A DNA stretch of 33,108 nucleotides from UBA288 sp964461885 (lineage in GTDB: Archaea > Halobacteriota > Methanomicrobia > Methanomicrobiales > Methanospirillaceae): positions 1-33,108 of the forward strand of contig CAYWVY010000019.1 in NCBI GenBank assembly GCA_964461885.1, written 5' to 3'. Positions 24,594 through 31,730 of this stretch are shown one piece after another. A program made the position numbers and the translations under genes. The first letter of the stretch is position 1. Each line of letters starts with the position of its first letter. The notes beneath the pieces were generated by a model, which worked only from the letters and a program-made list of their open reading frames with translations, did no database searches and was not told the origin of the DNA.

Positions 24594-24735
24594 CGTCCAG
24601 TAAGGACGCGGGCTCCCGGTGAAAGTCCAGGCCGAAGGGGAAGAATGCAGGGTGCATCGACGGTCCCTGACCGGCTCATAGAGCTGCGTCCTCCAACGGC
24701 GCGAGGCGTCAATCTGAAGACTCATACCGGAGCCC
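24594..24735 (+). ncRNA. Candidate structured leader RNA upstream of the DUF2115 gene
   Basis: A 142-base stretch with nested complementarity. GGGCTCC (24610-24616) pairs with GGAGCCC (24729-24735) and extends by two pairs past one bulged C. Inside are ATGCA/TGCAT (24645-24657), GGTC/GACC and GCTC/GAGC hairpins. Before it, GTCC/GGAC forms a small hairpin (24594-24606). An alternative long pairing is GGACGC (24604-24609) with GCGTCC (24686-24691), which would compete with the closing stem. The segment GGTGAAAGTCC (24618-24628) resembles core motifs of some riboswitches, but no class fits as a whole. The gene starts 64 bases downstream. Confidence 0.35.
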
Positions 24736-24798
24736 TGCCTATGCATGAGAGAAGAGGAACCATCCGTTTCGTCTTCCCAGGTCCACGGAGACTCCTTG

Positions 24799-25434
24799 AT
24801 GAACAACGACCAGATTGCCCACGAATGCTCGATGCTCAGCTCGAAGAAGACACGGGGAGAACTTGGCGCGGCCATCGCCGCCATCACCCTGTCGTACTCC
24901 CCCCGGGACATGCAGCAGATGCGACGGAACTTCTCGCAGTCGATCCGGGACTTCGCCCCCGAGTACCGTGCGAGCCTCGAGGAGACCGTCGCAGGGCACC
25001 TCAACGGGACGTACCAGGCCGTCCGGAGGATGCAGGACCTCCGGATCTTTGACAACATGCGGGAGCCCCTCAACCCCGGCGCAGCCGATTTCTGGGCGAT
25101 GGTGGCGGCCCAGTGCGCCACCGGCGACGAAGAGCAGGTCCGGGTGCGGTTCCTGAAGTTCCTTCTCGCCGGGTTCTGCATGCTCGTCCAGGGACTCCCC
25201 GGCCATCCCGTCGAAATGCCGTTCCCCGGCGGGGACCGCGTCGCGCTCATCGGCGGCGTCTACTACTGCCCGGTCCGGGAGAAGGCGAACGACGTCGATT
25301 CGGCCCTCTGCCCGTTCTGCCCGGCCGAGCAGACACCGGAGAGCGGGTACCTCAAACCGCCGGTGAAGGGGAGCGAGTACCGAAAACAGGAGTTCATCGA
25401 GCAGACGTACAGGCATCACCACTTCAACGGGTGA
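24799..25434 (+). CDS. DUF2115 (UPF0305) family protein
   Basis: 211-residue protein of a family found mainly in methanogens and without known function. Recognisable are SSKKTRGELGAAIA, YSPRDMQQMRRNF and the C-terminal metal-site-like CPVREKANDVDSALCPFC. ATG 24799 is chosen because GGAG (24787-24790) lies eight bases ahead; a longer frame from 24745 starts without a binding site. It is preceded by an unusually long 230-base leader that may fold, and is divergent from cbiMNQO. A strong hairpin follows. Confidence 0.88.
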   Translation: MNNDQIAHECSMLSSKKTRGELGAAIAAITLSYSPRDMQQMRRNFSQSIRDFAPEYRASLEETVAGHLNGTYQAVRRMQDLRIFDNMREPLNPGAADFWAMVAAQCATGDEEQVRVRFLKFLLAGFCMLVQGLPGHPVEMPFPGGDRVALIGGVYYCPVREKANDVDSALCPFCPAEQTPESGYLKPPVKGSEYRKQEFIEQTYRHHHFNG

Positions 25435-25451
25435 ACCGGGGGAGGCCCGGT

Positions 25452-25479
25452 GCGGGGGCGGAGCCCTCCAGGCCCCCGC
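25452..25479. terminator. Hairpin between convergent DUF2115 and rubredoxin genes
   Basis: GCGGGGGC (25452-25459) and GCCCCCGC (25472-25479) form a perfect 8-bp stem with a 12-base loop, 18 bases past the DUF2115 stop. It has no T-run on either side, so it may act as an mRNA end-stabiliser for both convergent units. Confidence 0.45.
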
Positions 25480-25494
25480 GCCCGTACCGGCAGA

Positions 25495-25671
25495 TCAGGC
25501 CTGGACCTTCACGAACTGGTCCTGCCCGACCATGCACTCGGGGCAGACCCAGTCATCCGGCAACGCATCGAACCCGACCCCGGGGGCGACTTTGGCCGTC
25601 GGATCCCCGACCTTCGGGTCGTAGATATATCCGCATACAATACACTCGTACGTCTCCATCTGCTCTGCCAT
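25495..25671 (-). CDS. Rubredoxin
   Basis: 58-residue one-iron electron carrier. Iron ligands are Cys10 and Cys13 (YECIVCGYIYDP) and Cys43 and Cys46 (WVCPECMVG); the aromatic core and GxxPD-type loop are intact. ATG 25671 has GAGGA (25679-25683) seven bases ahead. It is the last gene of the leftward redox run, about 120 bases after the zinc-ribbon gene. In anaerobes rubredoxin passes electrons to NO/O2-reducing flavodiiron proteins or rubrerythrins; none is encoded here, so its partner lies elsewhere. Confidence 0.97.
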   Translation of the reverse strand: MAEQMETYECIVCGYIYDPKVGDPTAKVAPGVGFDALPDDWVCPECMVGQDQFVKVQA

Positions 25672-25791
25672 CAATCGTTCCTCGTTTCCGTTTGTTTGTT
25701 CATCAGCGCTGCCTGCGCTCGCCGCGTGCTCCCGGCCCGCTCCGCCGGACTCCTCCACCGGGCGTGGAGGCAACTCCCGCGCCGGCCCGCA

Positions 25792-26034
25792 TCATTCCTT
25801 CTTCCGCTCCACGAGTTTTCTGTACAGCTCCTCGCCGACGCACTCTTTCGCGTACTTGCACCACTGGACGCACGAGAGAAGATCGTTGTACACGACGAAA
25901 CCGCAGCCCGGGCACGGGACCGAGACGTCATTCGAGAAGATCTCGATCTCCTCGCCGCACTGCGGGCACCGCTTGATGGCGAGCGTGGGGGTCCTGAGGT
26001 TCGCCGAACCCGGACATCTTCCGAGCATGGTCAC
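25792..26034 (-). CDS. Small zinc-ribbon protein with extra C-terminal cysteines
   Basis: 80 residues from a GTG at 26034; translation from ATG 26028 would lose two residues. A zinc-ribbon is formed by Cys23/Cys26 (KRCPQCGEEIE) and Cys41/Cys44 (VPCPGCGFVVYND). Three more Cys follow in LLSCVQWCKYAKEC (55, 59, 65), then a charged helix. The start codon overlaps the stop of the preceding gene (GTGA), so the two are coupled. Function unknown; the setting suggests redox or iron-sulfur chemistry. Confidence 0.8.
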   Translation of the reverse strand: MTMLGRCPGSANLRTPTLAIKRCPQCGEEIEIFSNDVSVPCPGCGFVVYNDLLSCVQWCKYAKECVGEELYRKLVERKKE

Positions 26035-26318
26035 GCCCTTTGGGCCCTGTATTCCCGCAGCAGCGCCTCGCCGTACTCCGCGGTCTTCTTCGTGGGGACG
26101 TAGTTGAAGACCTTCGTCCGCTTCAACAGCTCCTCCGTGATGACCAGGTCGTCGGAGAGGTCCAGCTTCTTCACCTCCGCGATGATCCAGTCGAGCTTAT
26201 CGATCCCCGTCGCTATGCCGCTGACGGGGATCTGCCTGATCGAGATCCTGTCCGGAGGGATTCCGCCGCAGATCGTGCAGTAATATCCGTTCTGTTCGTC
26301 CCCGCCCACGTATCTCAC
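26031..26318 (-). CDS. Unrecognised 95-residue protein with CxxC motif
   Basis: The GTG at 26318 is chosen because it overlaps the cupin stop (GTGA), the same coupling seen at its own 3' end. Cys14 and Cys17 (YYCTICGGIPPD) form a single CxxC. The rest is mixed alpha/beta: GIDKLDWIIAEVKKLDLSDD, TEELLKRTKVFNYVPTKK, and a basic C-terminal helix. No family recognised. Metal binding through a single CxxC would need a partner or dimer, possibly the neighbouring zinc-ribbon protein. Confidence 0.75.
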   Translation of the reverse strand: MRYVGGDEQNGYYCTICGGIPPDRISIRQIPVSGIATGIDKLDWIIAEVKKLDLSDDLVITEELLKRTKVFNYVPTKKTAEYGEALLREYRAQRA

Positions 26319-26680
26319 CCCCGGATCATGGTCAGCGTCATCTTGAACCTCGTGACGGCGCTGAGCGCGTGGGGGACGTTCGCGGGGAAGATGATGGTCT
26401 GGCCCGGCCCCATCTGGAAGGTCTCGCCGGCCACCCATACCTCGCACTCGCCATCGAGGATCGTCACCACAGCGTCAAACGGCGCGGTATGCTCCGAGAG
26501 TCCCTCGTCCTCGTCGAACGAGAAGACGGTGATACTGCCCGCCTTCGAGTTGACGAGCATCCGGCTCGCCACCGTGCCCTCCCGGTAGTCGACCACGTCC
26601 CTGATATCGAGAACCCGCCCCAGCAGGTCAGCCCGTTTTTTATCCTGCTTCTCAGGATCAGCCTGAATGAATTCGACCAT
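26315..26680 (-). CDS. Cupin domain protein
   Basis: 121 residues. A conserved cupin barrel is evident at about 50-115: GLSEHTAPFDAVVTILDGE (motif 1, with fewer His than canonical metal cupins), then AGETFQMGPGQTIIFPANVP followed by HAL (motif 2). Start ATG 26680 is preceded by the strong site GGAGGAG five bases away. The ligand or metal is unknown; in anaerobes such cupins are often found next to hcp or ferredoxin genes. Eleven bases separate it from the Fe-S gene upstream. Confidence 0.9.
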   Translation of the reverse strand: MVEFIQADPEKQDKKRADLLGRVLDIRDVVDYREGTVASRMLVNSKAGSITVFSFDEDEGLSEHTAPFDAVVTILDGECEVWVAGETFQMGPGQTIIFPANVPHALSAVTRFKMTLTMIRG

Positions 26681-26691
26681 GCTCTCCTCCT

Positions 26692-27555
26692 TCAGGATAT
26701 GATGTCGCCCTGGAGCGAGATCGTCGTCTCGCTCACCGGGATGGTCTTCCCCGATCGCTCCAGTGCCCTGTCGACCACATAGCGCACGCCCCCGCAGCAC
26801 GGGACCACCATGCGGATGATCGTGATCGAGGCGATCGCGTGGCGCGAGAAGATCTCCGCGAGCTTCTCGACGTACCCGTCGATGTCCGCATCGAGCTTCG
26901 GGCAGAAGACGATCGCGATCCGACCCCGCAGGAACTCCTCGTGGAACCCGGCGTATGCAAAGGGGGTGCAGTCGGCCGCGATCAGGAGGTCGGCGTTCTC
27001 GAAGTACGGTGCTCCCGCGTTCAGAAGGGCGAGCTGGACCGGCCACTGCCGGAGCTCCGAGCCGGCTGCGGGGCCCGAAGGCTGCTGGGGGGTCCCGGTC
27101 CGGGGAATGCTCTGCGCCGCCGAACCGGGACAGCCTGCGAACGGGTGGGCTCCCGGCTCTCCGCCGTGGCAGGCGCAGGGGGCGGGCCTCTCGGGCGCGC
27201 GGTGGTCGGGTATCGGGATGCCCTTCTCTGCCAGGTACGCGACAGCCTGGTCGTAGAGCGGAATCTGTCCGTGCCCGGCGAGGTGCTCGAGATGGGCTGC
27301 GATCACCGGTTGGCCCTGCGGCACGATCGTCGCCATCACGGCCCTTTCGTCGTACGGCTCGGCCTCGCGCTCGATGACCGAGATCGCGCCTTCCGGACAC
27401 GTGCCGATGCAGGCACCGAGCCCGTCGCAGAAGAGGTCCGAGACCAGGCGCGCCTTACCGTCGATGATCTGGAGAGCCCCTTCGGGGCAGTCGGGGATGC
27501 ACTGCCCGCAACCCGTGCAGCGCTCTTCGTCAATGGTGATGATCTTCCGTTTCAT
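26692..27555 (-). CDS. Ferredoxin-like 4Fe-4S protein with C-terminal CCGG domain
   Basis: 287 residues. Cluster 1 uses Cys13, 16, 19, 23 (CTGCGQCIPDCPEGA). Cluster 2 lies around Cys43, 49, 53 (CDGLGACIGTCPEGA), a spacing seen in Hcp-associated ferredoxins. A Pro/Gly-rich linker with CACHGG and AGCPG (about 127-165) leads to an alpha/beta C-terminal domain with AADCTPFAYAGFH, FCPKLD and PCCGG. Start ATG 27555 has GGAG seven bases ahead; ATG 27561 overlaps the preceding stop as ATGA and is the alternative. Likely electron donor for Hcp (inference from family and context). Confidence 0.88.
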   Translation of the reverse strand: MKRKIITIDEERCTGCGQCIPDCPEGALQIIDGKARLVSDLFCDGLGACIGTCPEGAISVIEREAEPYDERAVMATIVPQGQPVIAAHLEHLAGHGQIPLYDQAVAYLAEKGIPIPDHRAPERPAPCACHGGEPGAHPFAGCPGSAAQSIPRTGTPQQPSGPAAGSELRQWPVQLALLNAGAPYFENADLLIAADCTPFAYAGFHEEFLRGRIAIVFCPKLDADIDGYVEKLAEIFSRHAIASITIIRMVVPCCGGVRYVVDRALERSGKTIPVSETTISLQGDIIS

Positions 27556-27557
27556 AG

Positions 27558-27962
27558 TCATTCTCCGCAAACGAGATTCCGGATCGTGCACGCCGCCTCA
27601 GAGCGGGGTGGGCAGGTGCGGCAGTCGCGACCACCGCACGCAGGGTTCTCGATCTTTCTCTTGAGTTCCCGGGACTTAATCCCGCGGATCACCCCGACCG
27701 GCCCGGGCCCCCCGGAGGTCAGGCTGAACTCCGTCCACACCGGGAGTGACAGGGCATCGACACGGCGGGTGACTACCCCCTCGCTCTCGAGCCTGCGCTG
27801 GCACCCGGCGAGTGCCACCCGCGTGATCCCGCCGAGGGCGTTCCTGGGCTCGAAGACCCGGCGGGAGTGCCCCGATACCCCGTACAGCCCGATGACGCCC
27901 GGCAGGATCCATGTCCGGGGAAGGTACCGCATCACACGACTGGCGGTGCATGTCTCCTGCAT
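27558..27962 (-). CDS. HxlR-like winged-helix regulator with a cysteine-rich C-terminal tail
   Basis: 134 residues. Residues about 5-85 follow the HxlR DNA-binding pattern: Cys near the N-terminus, then RRVFEPRNALGGITRVALAG, CQRRLESEGVVTRRV and VWTEFSLTSGG. The tail (105-134) has Cys109, 114, 117, 125 and 132, a possible metal or Fe-S site not part of ordinary HxlR proteins. ATG 27962 is preferred over an upstream GTG at 27983, because the minus-strand TATA gtataaatatt (about 27986-27996) places transcription near 27966, making the mRNA nearly leaderless. It heads the leftward redox run and diverges from hcp, so a sensor role is likely. The family match is mine by pattern. Confidence 0.7.
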   Translation of the reverse strand: MQETCTASRVMRYLPRTWILPGVIGLYGVSGHSRRVFEPRNALGGITRVALAGCQRRLESEGVVTRRVDALSLPVWTEFSLTSGGPGPVGVIRGIKSRELKRKIENPACGGRDCRTCPPRSEAACTIRNLVCGE

Positions 27963-28047
27963 GGTTACCAGTGTGAAACCCACGAATATTTATACGTTGG
28001 TATGCTATTGATACATTGTATAGAAACGATACAGGGAGTAGTACACC
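27963..28047. promoter_or_regulatory. Divergent promoter/operator between the HxlR-like regulator and hcp
   Basis: aatatttatac (about 27986-27996) can act as TATA in both directions. To the right it predicts an hcp transcript start near 28018. That point is overlapped by the perfect palindrome ATACATTGTAT (28011-28021), flanked by a second GATACA at about 28028-28033: a plausible regulator site. GGGAG (28034-28038) is the hcp ribosome binding site, nine bases before the ATG. Confidence 0.55.
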
Positions 28048-29667
28048 ATGTTCTGTTACCAATGCGAAGAGACGGCGAAGGGCACCGGGTGCACTGTCCG
28101 CGGCGTCTGCAGCAAGGACGAAGAACTCAGCGGCGTCATGGACGTCCTGCTCTACATCTGCCGGGGGATCGCCGTGCGCGATCTCGCGGCACGGGAGCGG
28201 GGAGAGGCCGGAAGCCCGGAGGCGAAGAAGTTCATCGCGGACTCGCTCTTCACGACACTGACCAACGTCAACTTCGACCCCTCCCGCATCCGTGAGTTGA
28301 TCCGGACGGCCGTCGCGATCCGCGACGCCCTGCCGTCTGCCGGCCCGGACGAGCCCGACGCAGCCACCTGGACGCCGGCGAGCGACGCCGACGTCGACGC
28401 GAAGGCGAAGGAGGTAGGAGTTCTCGCGACAGAGAACGAGGATGTCCGCTCCCTCCGCGAGATGCTGATCTACGGCATGAAAGGGATTGGCGCGTACTAT
28501 CACCATGCAGCCGTTCTCGGGTACACGGACGACGCGATCGAGGCGTTCCTCGAGAAGGGGCTCGCCTCGACCCTGCAGAACCTCTCCGTCGACGAGATGG
28601 TCGCGCTCGTCCTCGAGTGCGGGAAGGTCGGCGTCACGACGCTCGCCCTGCTCGACCGGGCCCACACCTCGACCTACGGCGACCCCGAGATGACGTCCGT
28701 GAAGACCACTGTCGGGACCCGCCCGGGCCTCCTGGTCACCGGTCACGACCTCAAAGACCTCGAGCAACTCCTCGAGCAGACAAAGGACGCGGGGATCGAC
28801 ATCTACACCCACGGTGAGATGCTGCCCGCCCATGGCTACCCGGCGTTCAAGAAGTATGCGCACCTCTTCGGCAACTACGGGTCCTCGTGGCACCACCAGC
28901 GGGAGGAGTTCGAACCCTTCAACGGCCCGGTCCTCTTCACAACGAACTGCATCATCCCGCCGAAGGACTCGTACATCGGGCGGCTCTACACCACCGGCCC
29001 CGTTGGCTGGCCCGGCGTGACCCACATCCCTGCCAGGCCGGACGGGACCAAGGACTTCTCCGCGATCATCAGGGTCGCGCAGGCGTCGCAGCCCCCATCG
29101 CCCCTCCCCGGCAGCGGGCGGGACCTGGTCACGGGATGCGCCCACAAGGCGGTCCTCTCGCTTGCCGGGACGATCGTCGAGGCCGTGAAGACGGGCGCCA
29201 TCAAGCGCTTCGTGGTCATGGCCGGTTGCGACGGCCGGCGGCGGGATCGGGAGTACTATACCGAGTTCGCGAAAGCCCTGCCGAAGAACACGGTGATCCT
29301 GACCGCCGGCTGCGCGAAGTACCGGTACAACGCGCTCGACCTCGGCGACATCGGGGGCATTCCACGGGTGATCGATGCGGGCCAGTGCAACGACTGCTAC
29401 TCGCTCGTCGTCATCGCCCAGGCTCTTGCCGACGCGTTCGGCGTCGGGATCAACGAGCTGCCGCTCTCGTTCAACATCGCGTGGTACGAGCAGAAGGCTG
29501 TGCTTGTCCTGCTTGCCCTCCTGAGCCTCGGGGTCCAGAACATCACGCTCGGTCCCAAGCTGCCGGGTTTCGTCTCGCCGAACGTGCTCAAGGTCCTTGT
29601 CGAGAACTTCAACATCACCCCCAACACCACGGTCGACGAGGACATGGCGCGCCTCGTCCCGGCCTGA
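28048..29667 (+). CDS. hcp: Hydroxylamine reductase (hybrid-cluster protein)
   Basis: 539 residues, full length. The N-terminal cluster ligands Cys3, 6, 15 and 21 follow the short spacing C-x2-C-x8-C-x5-C of strict anaerobes and archaea ([4Fe-4S] type) rather than the enterobacterial x11/x6 pattern. Hybrid-cluster ligands are visible in YTHGEMLPAHG (His, Glu), TTNCIIPP, MAGCDGRRRDREYY, LTAGCAKYRYN, DAGQCNDCYS and IAWYEQKAV (Glu, Lys). It is cytoplasmic and reduces hydroxylamine in vitro; an NO-reductase and protein S-nitrosylation role is known in E. coli. It is divergent from a probable dedicated regulator. A T8 run follows. Confidence 0.97.
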   Translation: MFCYQCEETAKGTGCTVRGVCSKDEELSGVMDVLLYICRGIAVRDLAARERGEAGSPEAKKFIADSLFTTLTNVNFDPSRIRELIRTAVAIRDALPSAGPDEPDAATWTPASDADVDAKAKEVGVLATENEDVRSLREMLIYGMKGIGAYYHHAAVLGYTDDAIEAFLEKGLASTLQNLSVDEMVALVLECGKVGVTTLALLDRAHTSTYGDPEMTSVKTTVGTRPGLLVTGHDLKDLEQLLEQTKDAGIDIYTHGEMLPAHGYPAFKKYAHLFGNYGSSWHHQREEFEPFNGPVLFTTNCIIPPKDSYIGRLYTTGPVGWPGVTHIPARPDGTKDFSAIIRVAQASQPPSPLPGSGRDLVTGCAHKAVLSLAGTIVEAVKTGAIKRFVVMAGCDGRRRDREYYTEFAKALPKNTVILTAGCAKYRYNALDLGDIGGIPRVIDAGQCNDCYSLVVIAQALADAFGVGINELPLSFNIAWYEQKAVLVLLALLSLGVQNITLGPKLPGFVSPNVLKVLVENFNITPNTTVDEDMARLVPA

Positions 29668-29683
29668 TCCCGCCCCCTCATCC

Positions 29684-29691
29684 TTTTTTTT
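29684..29691 (+). terminator. Poly-T terminator after hcp
   Basis: Eight consecutive T residues 17 bases past the hcp stop, the usual archaeal transcription stop signal. Confidence 0.6.
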
Positions 29692-29756
29692 CGCGTCCGC
29701 GAACCGGACGCTCCCGGCGGCAAAGTTAAACCGGATCCGGGCCAGAATTTTCACCT

Positions 29757-30446
29757 ATGACGGAACCCGGTCCCGGCGAGGCGGCACTCCAGCGCGACGG
29801 AACGACGTACGGCCTCGTGGTCGGAGCTGCGGGCGGCGTGGTGACACCGGAGGACCTCGAGCGAATCGCCCGCACGGCGCGCGAGTTCGACGTGCCTCTG
29901 ATCAAGGTGACGACCGGCCAGCGGATCGCCCTGCTCGGGATCGCGGAGCGCGACCTTCCCCGGGTCGCGGCAGCGCTCGGCCTCGAGGGCCACCGACCCC
30001 CCGGGCCGTGCCTGAAGTACGTGGCGGCCTGCCCGGGCACGGCTGCCTGCCGGTGGGGAATGCAGGACGCGCTGGGCTTCGCGTCAGCGCTTGAGGCCCG
30101 CTTTGTCAGCCGGCAATTTCCATCGAAGGTGAAGATGGGCGTCTCGGGCTGCACCCGGAACTGCGGGACGTGCTTCGCCCGCGACCTCGGGTTCATGGGC
30201 ACGGCCCGCGGCTGGATGGTCTTCTTCGGGGGCAACGGCGGGCGGCGTCCCCGGAACGCCGACGTTGTCGCATCGAACCTGGCGCAGGACCAGGCGCTGG
30301 ACCTCGCGACCCGACTCCTCGAGTACTACGGGGCGAACGCGCGGTCGGGGGAGCGGACGGCCCGGTTCGTCGAGAGGGTCGGGCTCGAGGATATCCGGAA
30401 CAACGTGCTCCGGTTCGCCCCGTACCTGCCTCTCGACGGAGCGTGA
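29757..30446 (+). CDS. Small nitrite/sulfite reductase-like siroheme Fe-S protein
   Basis: 229 residues. A ferredoxin-like half-domain is at about 18-80 (TPEDLERIARTAREFDVPLI, TTGQRIALLGI). The siroheme/[4Fe-4S] signature follows: Cys92-x5-Cys98 (ACPGTAACRWG) and Cys132-x3-Cys136 (SGCTRNCGTC). A C-terminal domain with GGNGGRRPRNAD and a helical tail ends it. Single-subunit short relatives occur in methanogens as sulfite reductase-like proteins of largely unproven role. There is no clear ribosome binding site; a TATA-like agttaaacc (about 29723-29731) about 28 bases before the ATG suggests a leaderless mRNA. It therefore has its own promoter although it lies just behind hcp. Confidence 0.9.
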   Translation: MTEPGPGEAALQRDGTTYGLVVGAAGGVVTPEDLERIARTAREFDVPLIKVTTGQRIALLGIAERDLPRVAAALGLEGHRPPGPCLKYVAACPGTAACRWGMQDALGFASALEARFVSRQFPSKVKMGVSGCTRNCGTCFARDLGFMGTARGWMVFFGGNGGRRPRNADVVASNLAQDQALDLATRLLEYYGANARSGERTARFVERVGLEDIRNNVLRFAPYLPLDGA

Positions 30447-30633
30447 GGGCGGCGAATCGCGATCCGCCGGCGCATAGCTGCCACCGTTCGCGCGAGCGGC
30501 GTTCCCCTGAAAGCCATTGTAGGGACATAAGCAGATGAAATAAGCCAAAAATAAGTTATACGATCCGGTCGATTGATGATCGCAACGTCTGGTGCCGTCC
30601 GATCCCGACGTCAGGCACCCGGGGTGAATGCGC

Positions 30634-30891
30634 ATGGTCGACGATTCCCAGGATATCGATCACCAGGCCTTCACGGCCATCGACCAGCAGCGGCTCCTGC
30701 GCGTTCTGAGCCGGGCTATCGATGAGGAGGCGATCCACCTGTACGACGCACCCCGTTCCGGCGAGTGGGAGCGGAAACGGAAGCGGCTCCGGGCCTTCTG
30801 CACGCTCGTGAGCATGCTCCGCGAATTGGACGACAGCGGGGCGGATCTGCGCCCAATCGGGCCGGGCCGAAGAACGAGCAGGACCCTCTAG
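30634..30891 (+). CDS. Unrecognised 85-residue protein
   Basis: ATG 30634 is preferred because GGGGTGA (30621-30627) lies six bases ahead; an ATG at 30628 is too close to it. The product is charged and helical (QQRLLRVLSRAIDEEAIHLY, EWERKRKRLRAF) with a basic tail. gttatacg (about 30555-30562) may be its TATA element. No domain recognised. It marks the change to accessory-looking DNA. Confidence 0.55.
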   Translation: MVDDSQDIDHQAFTAIDQQRLLRVLSRAIDEEAIHLYDAPRSGEWERKRKRLRAFCTLVSMLRELDDSGADLRPIGPGRRTSRTL

Positions 30892-30892
30892 A

Positions 30893-30917
30893 GCGGGCAG
30901 TGCTCCGTTGAGCCCGC
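30893..30917. terminator. Hairpin between convergent genes
   Basis: GCGGGC (30893-30898) and GCCCGC (30912-30917) flank a 13-base loop directly after the 85-residue ORF and before the end of the lipoprotein pseudogene. Confidence 0.35.
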
Positions 30918-30947
30918 ATGCCGCCCTCACACAACGGATAGGCCGGG

Positions 30948-31723
30948 TCACACCCTGGTCTCGAGCCAGGCCTTCAGGTCCGGATTCTCCACCCCGCCCA
31001 GGATCTCGCGCGCATCTGCCCAGATCGCCTTCGACGCGATCGCCACCCCGTTCTGATCGAGCGTCCGCAGGGCCCGGGCCGCATCGTCCTCGCTGACATA
31101 CCGCACCCTCGTCTCTCCGGAGAAGCGGGTCCCCAAGCTGGCCCACCCCGCGTCGTCGGTCATGATCCAGACGGCCATCTGCCTGGCTGTAGGACTGGCG
31201 CCTATCCCGTCGTGGCTCCTGAGGATCGAGACCAGCCTGGGGTCGGGCGGTTCCCGGACACCCTGAAAGGTATCGGCGTCCAGGGGGACACGCAGGTGGA
31301 GATTCGCACATACCGCCGGGACCCATTCGGTCGAGGTGCGGTGCGGCCCGAAGCCGACCGGGTGGTCATACGTTGTGATCATGCTCTGAAATACCGCCAC
31401 CTCCCGAGTCGATGAGCGTTCCGGTCGGGATGACGAACGAGAACGCGCTATCCTCGCGATTGTCGATGGCCATACGGACGCACCGGATGGACGCGCCACT
31501 CGCGGTCACCTCGATCGCCCCGTCGGCGATCCGGCGCATGAAGGTCCTGTGCGCGTTCGGCGAGAGGGCGTGTCGGGCCGTGGGCGGCGTGGTGCCCGCC
31601 GCACGCCGCGATTTCGTCGTCCCGCGAACCTATCCTTCTCTTCTCCCCCCCTCTTGACAGGCAACCGGCGCCGACGAGCGCGCCGGCGATGAGTACGAAC
31701 CGCAGGGTCCTGGCGATCTGCAT
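30948..31723 (-). pseudogene. Secreted lipoprotein gene broken by frameshifts
   Basis: Translation begins at ATG 31723 (GAAGG just upstream) with a clear lipoprotein signal: MQIARTLRFVLIAGALVGAG then Cys at position 21. After about 31630 the coding signal moves one frame (AGTTPPTARHALSPN, IADGAIEVTASG, SFSFVIPTGTLID-like). At about 31400 it moves again to the frame giving FQSMITTYDHPVG, VPAVCANLHLRVPLDADTF and the C-terminus GGVENPDLKAWLETRV. No single frame spans the gene, and the middle frame has a stop between it and the signal peptide. The intact protein would have been about 250 residues, surface-anchored, function unknown. Decay or sequence error. Confidence 0.65.
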
Positions 31724-31730
31724 CGTTTTT

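Noticed and set aside
24594..24735. Assignment of the DUF2115 leader as a cobalamin or FMN riboswitch
   Set aside because: Only the short GGTGAAAGTCC-like core agrees. The other conserved boxes are missing or in the wrong order, so it is listed only as a candidate structured RNA.
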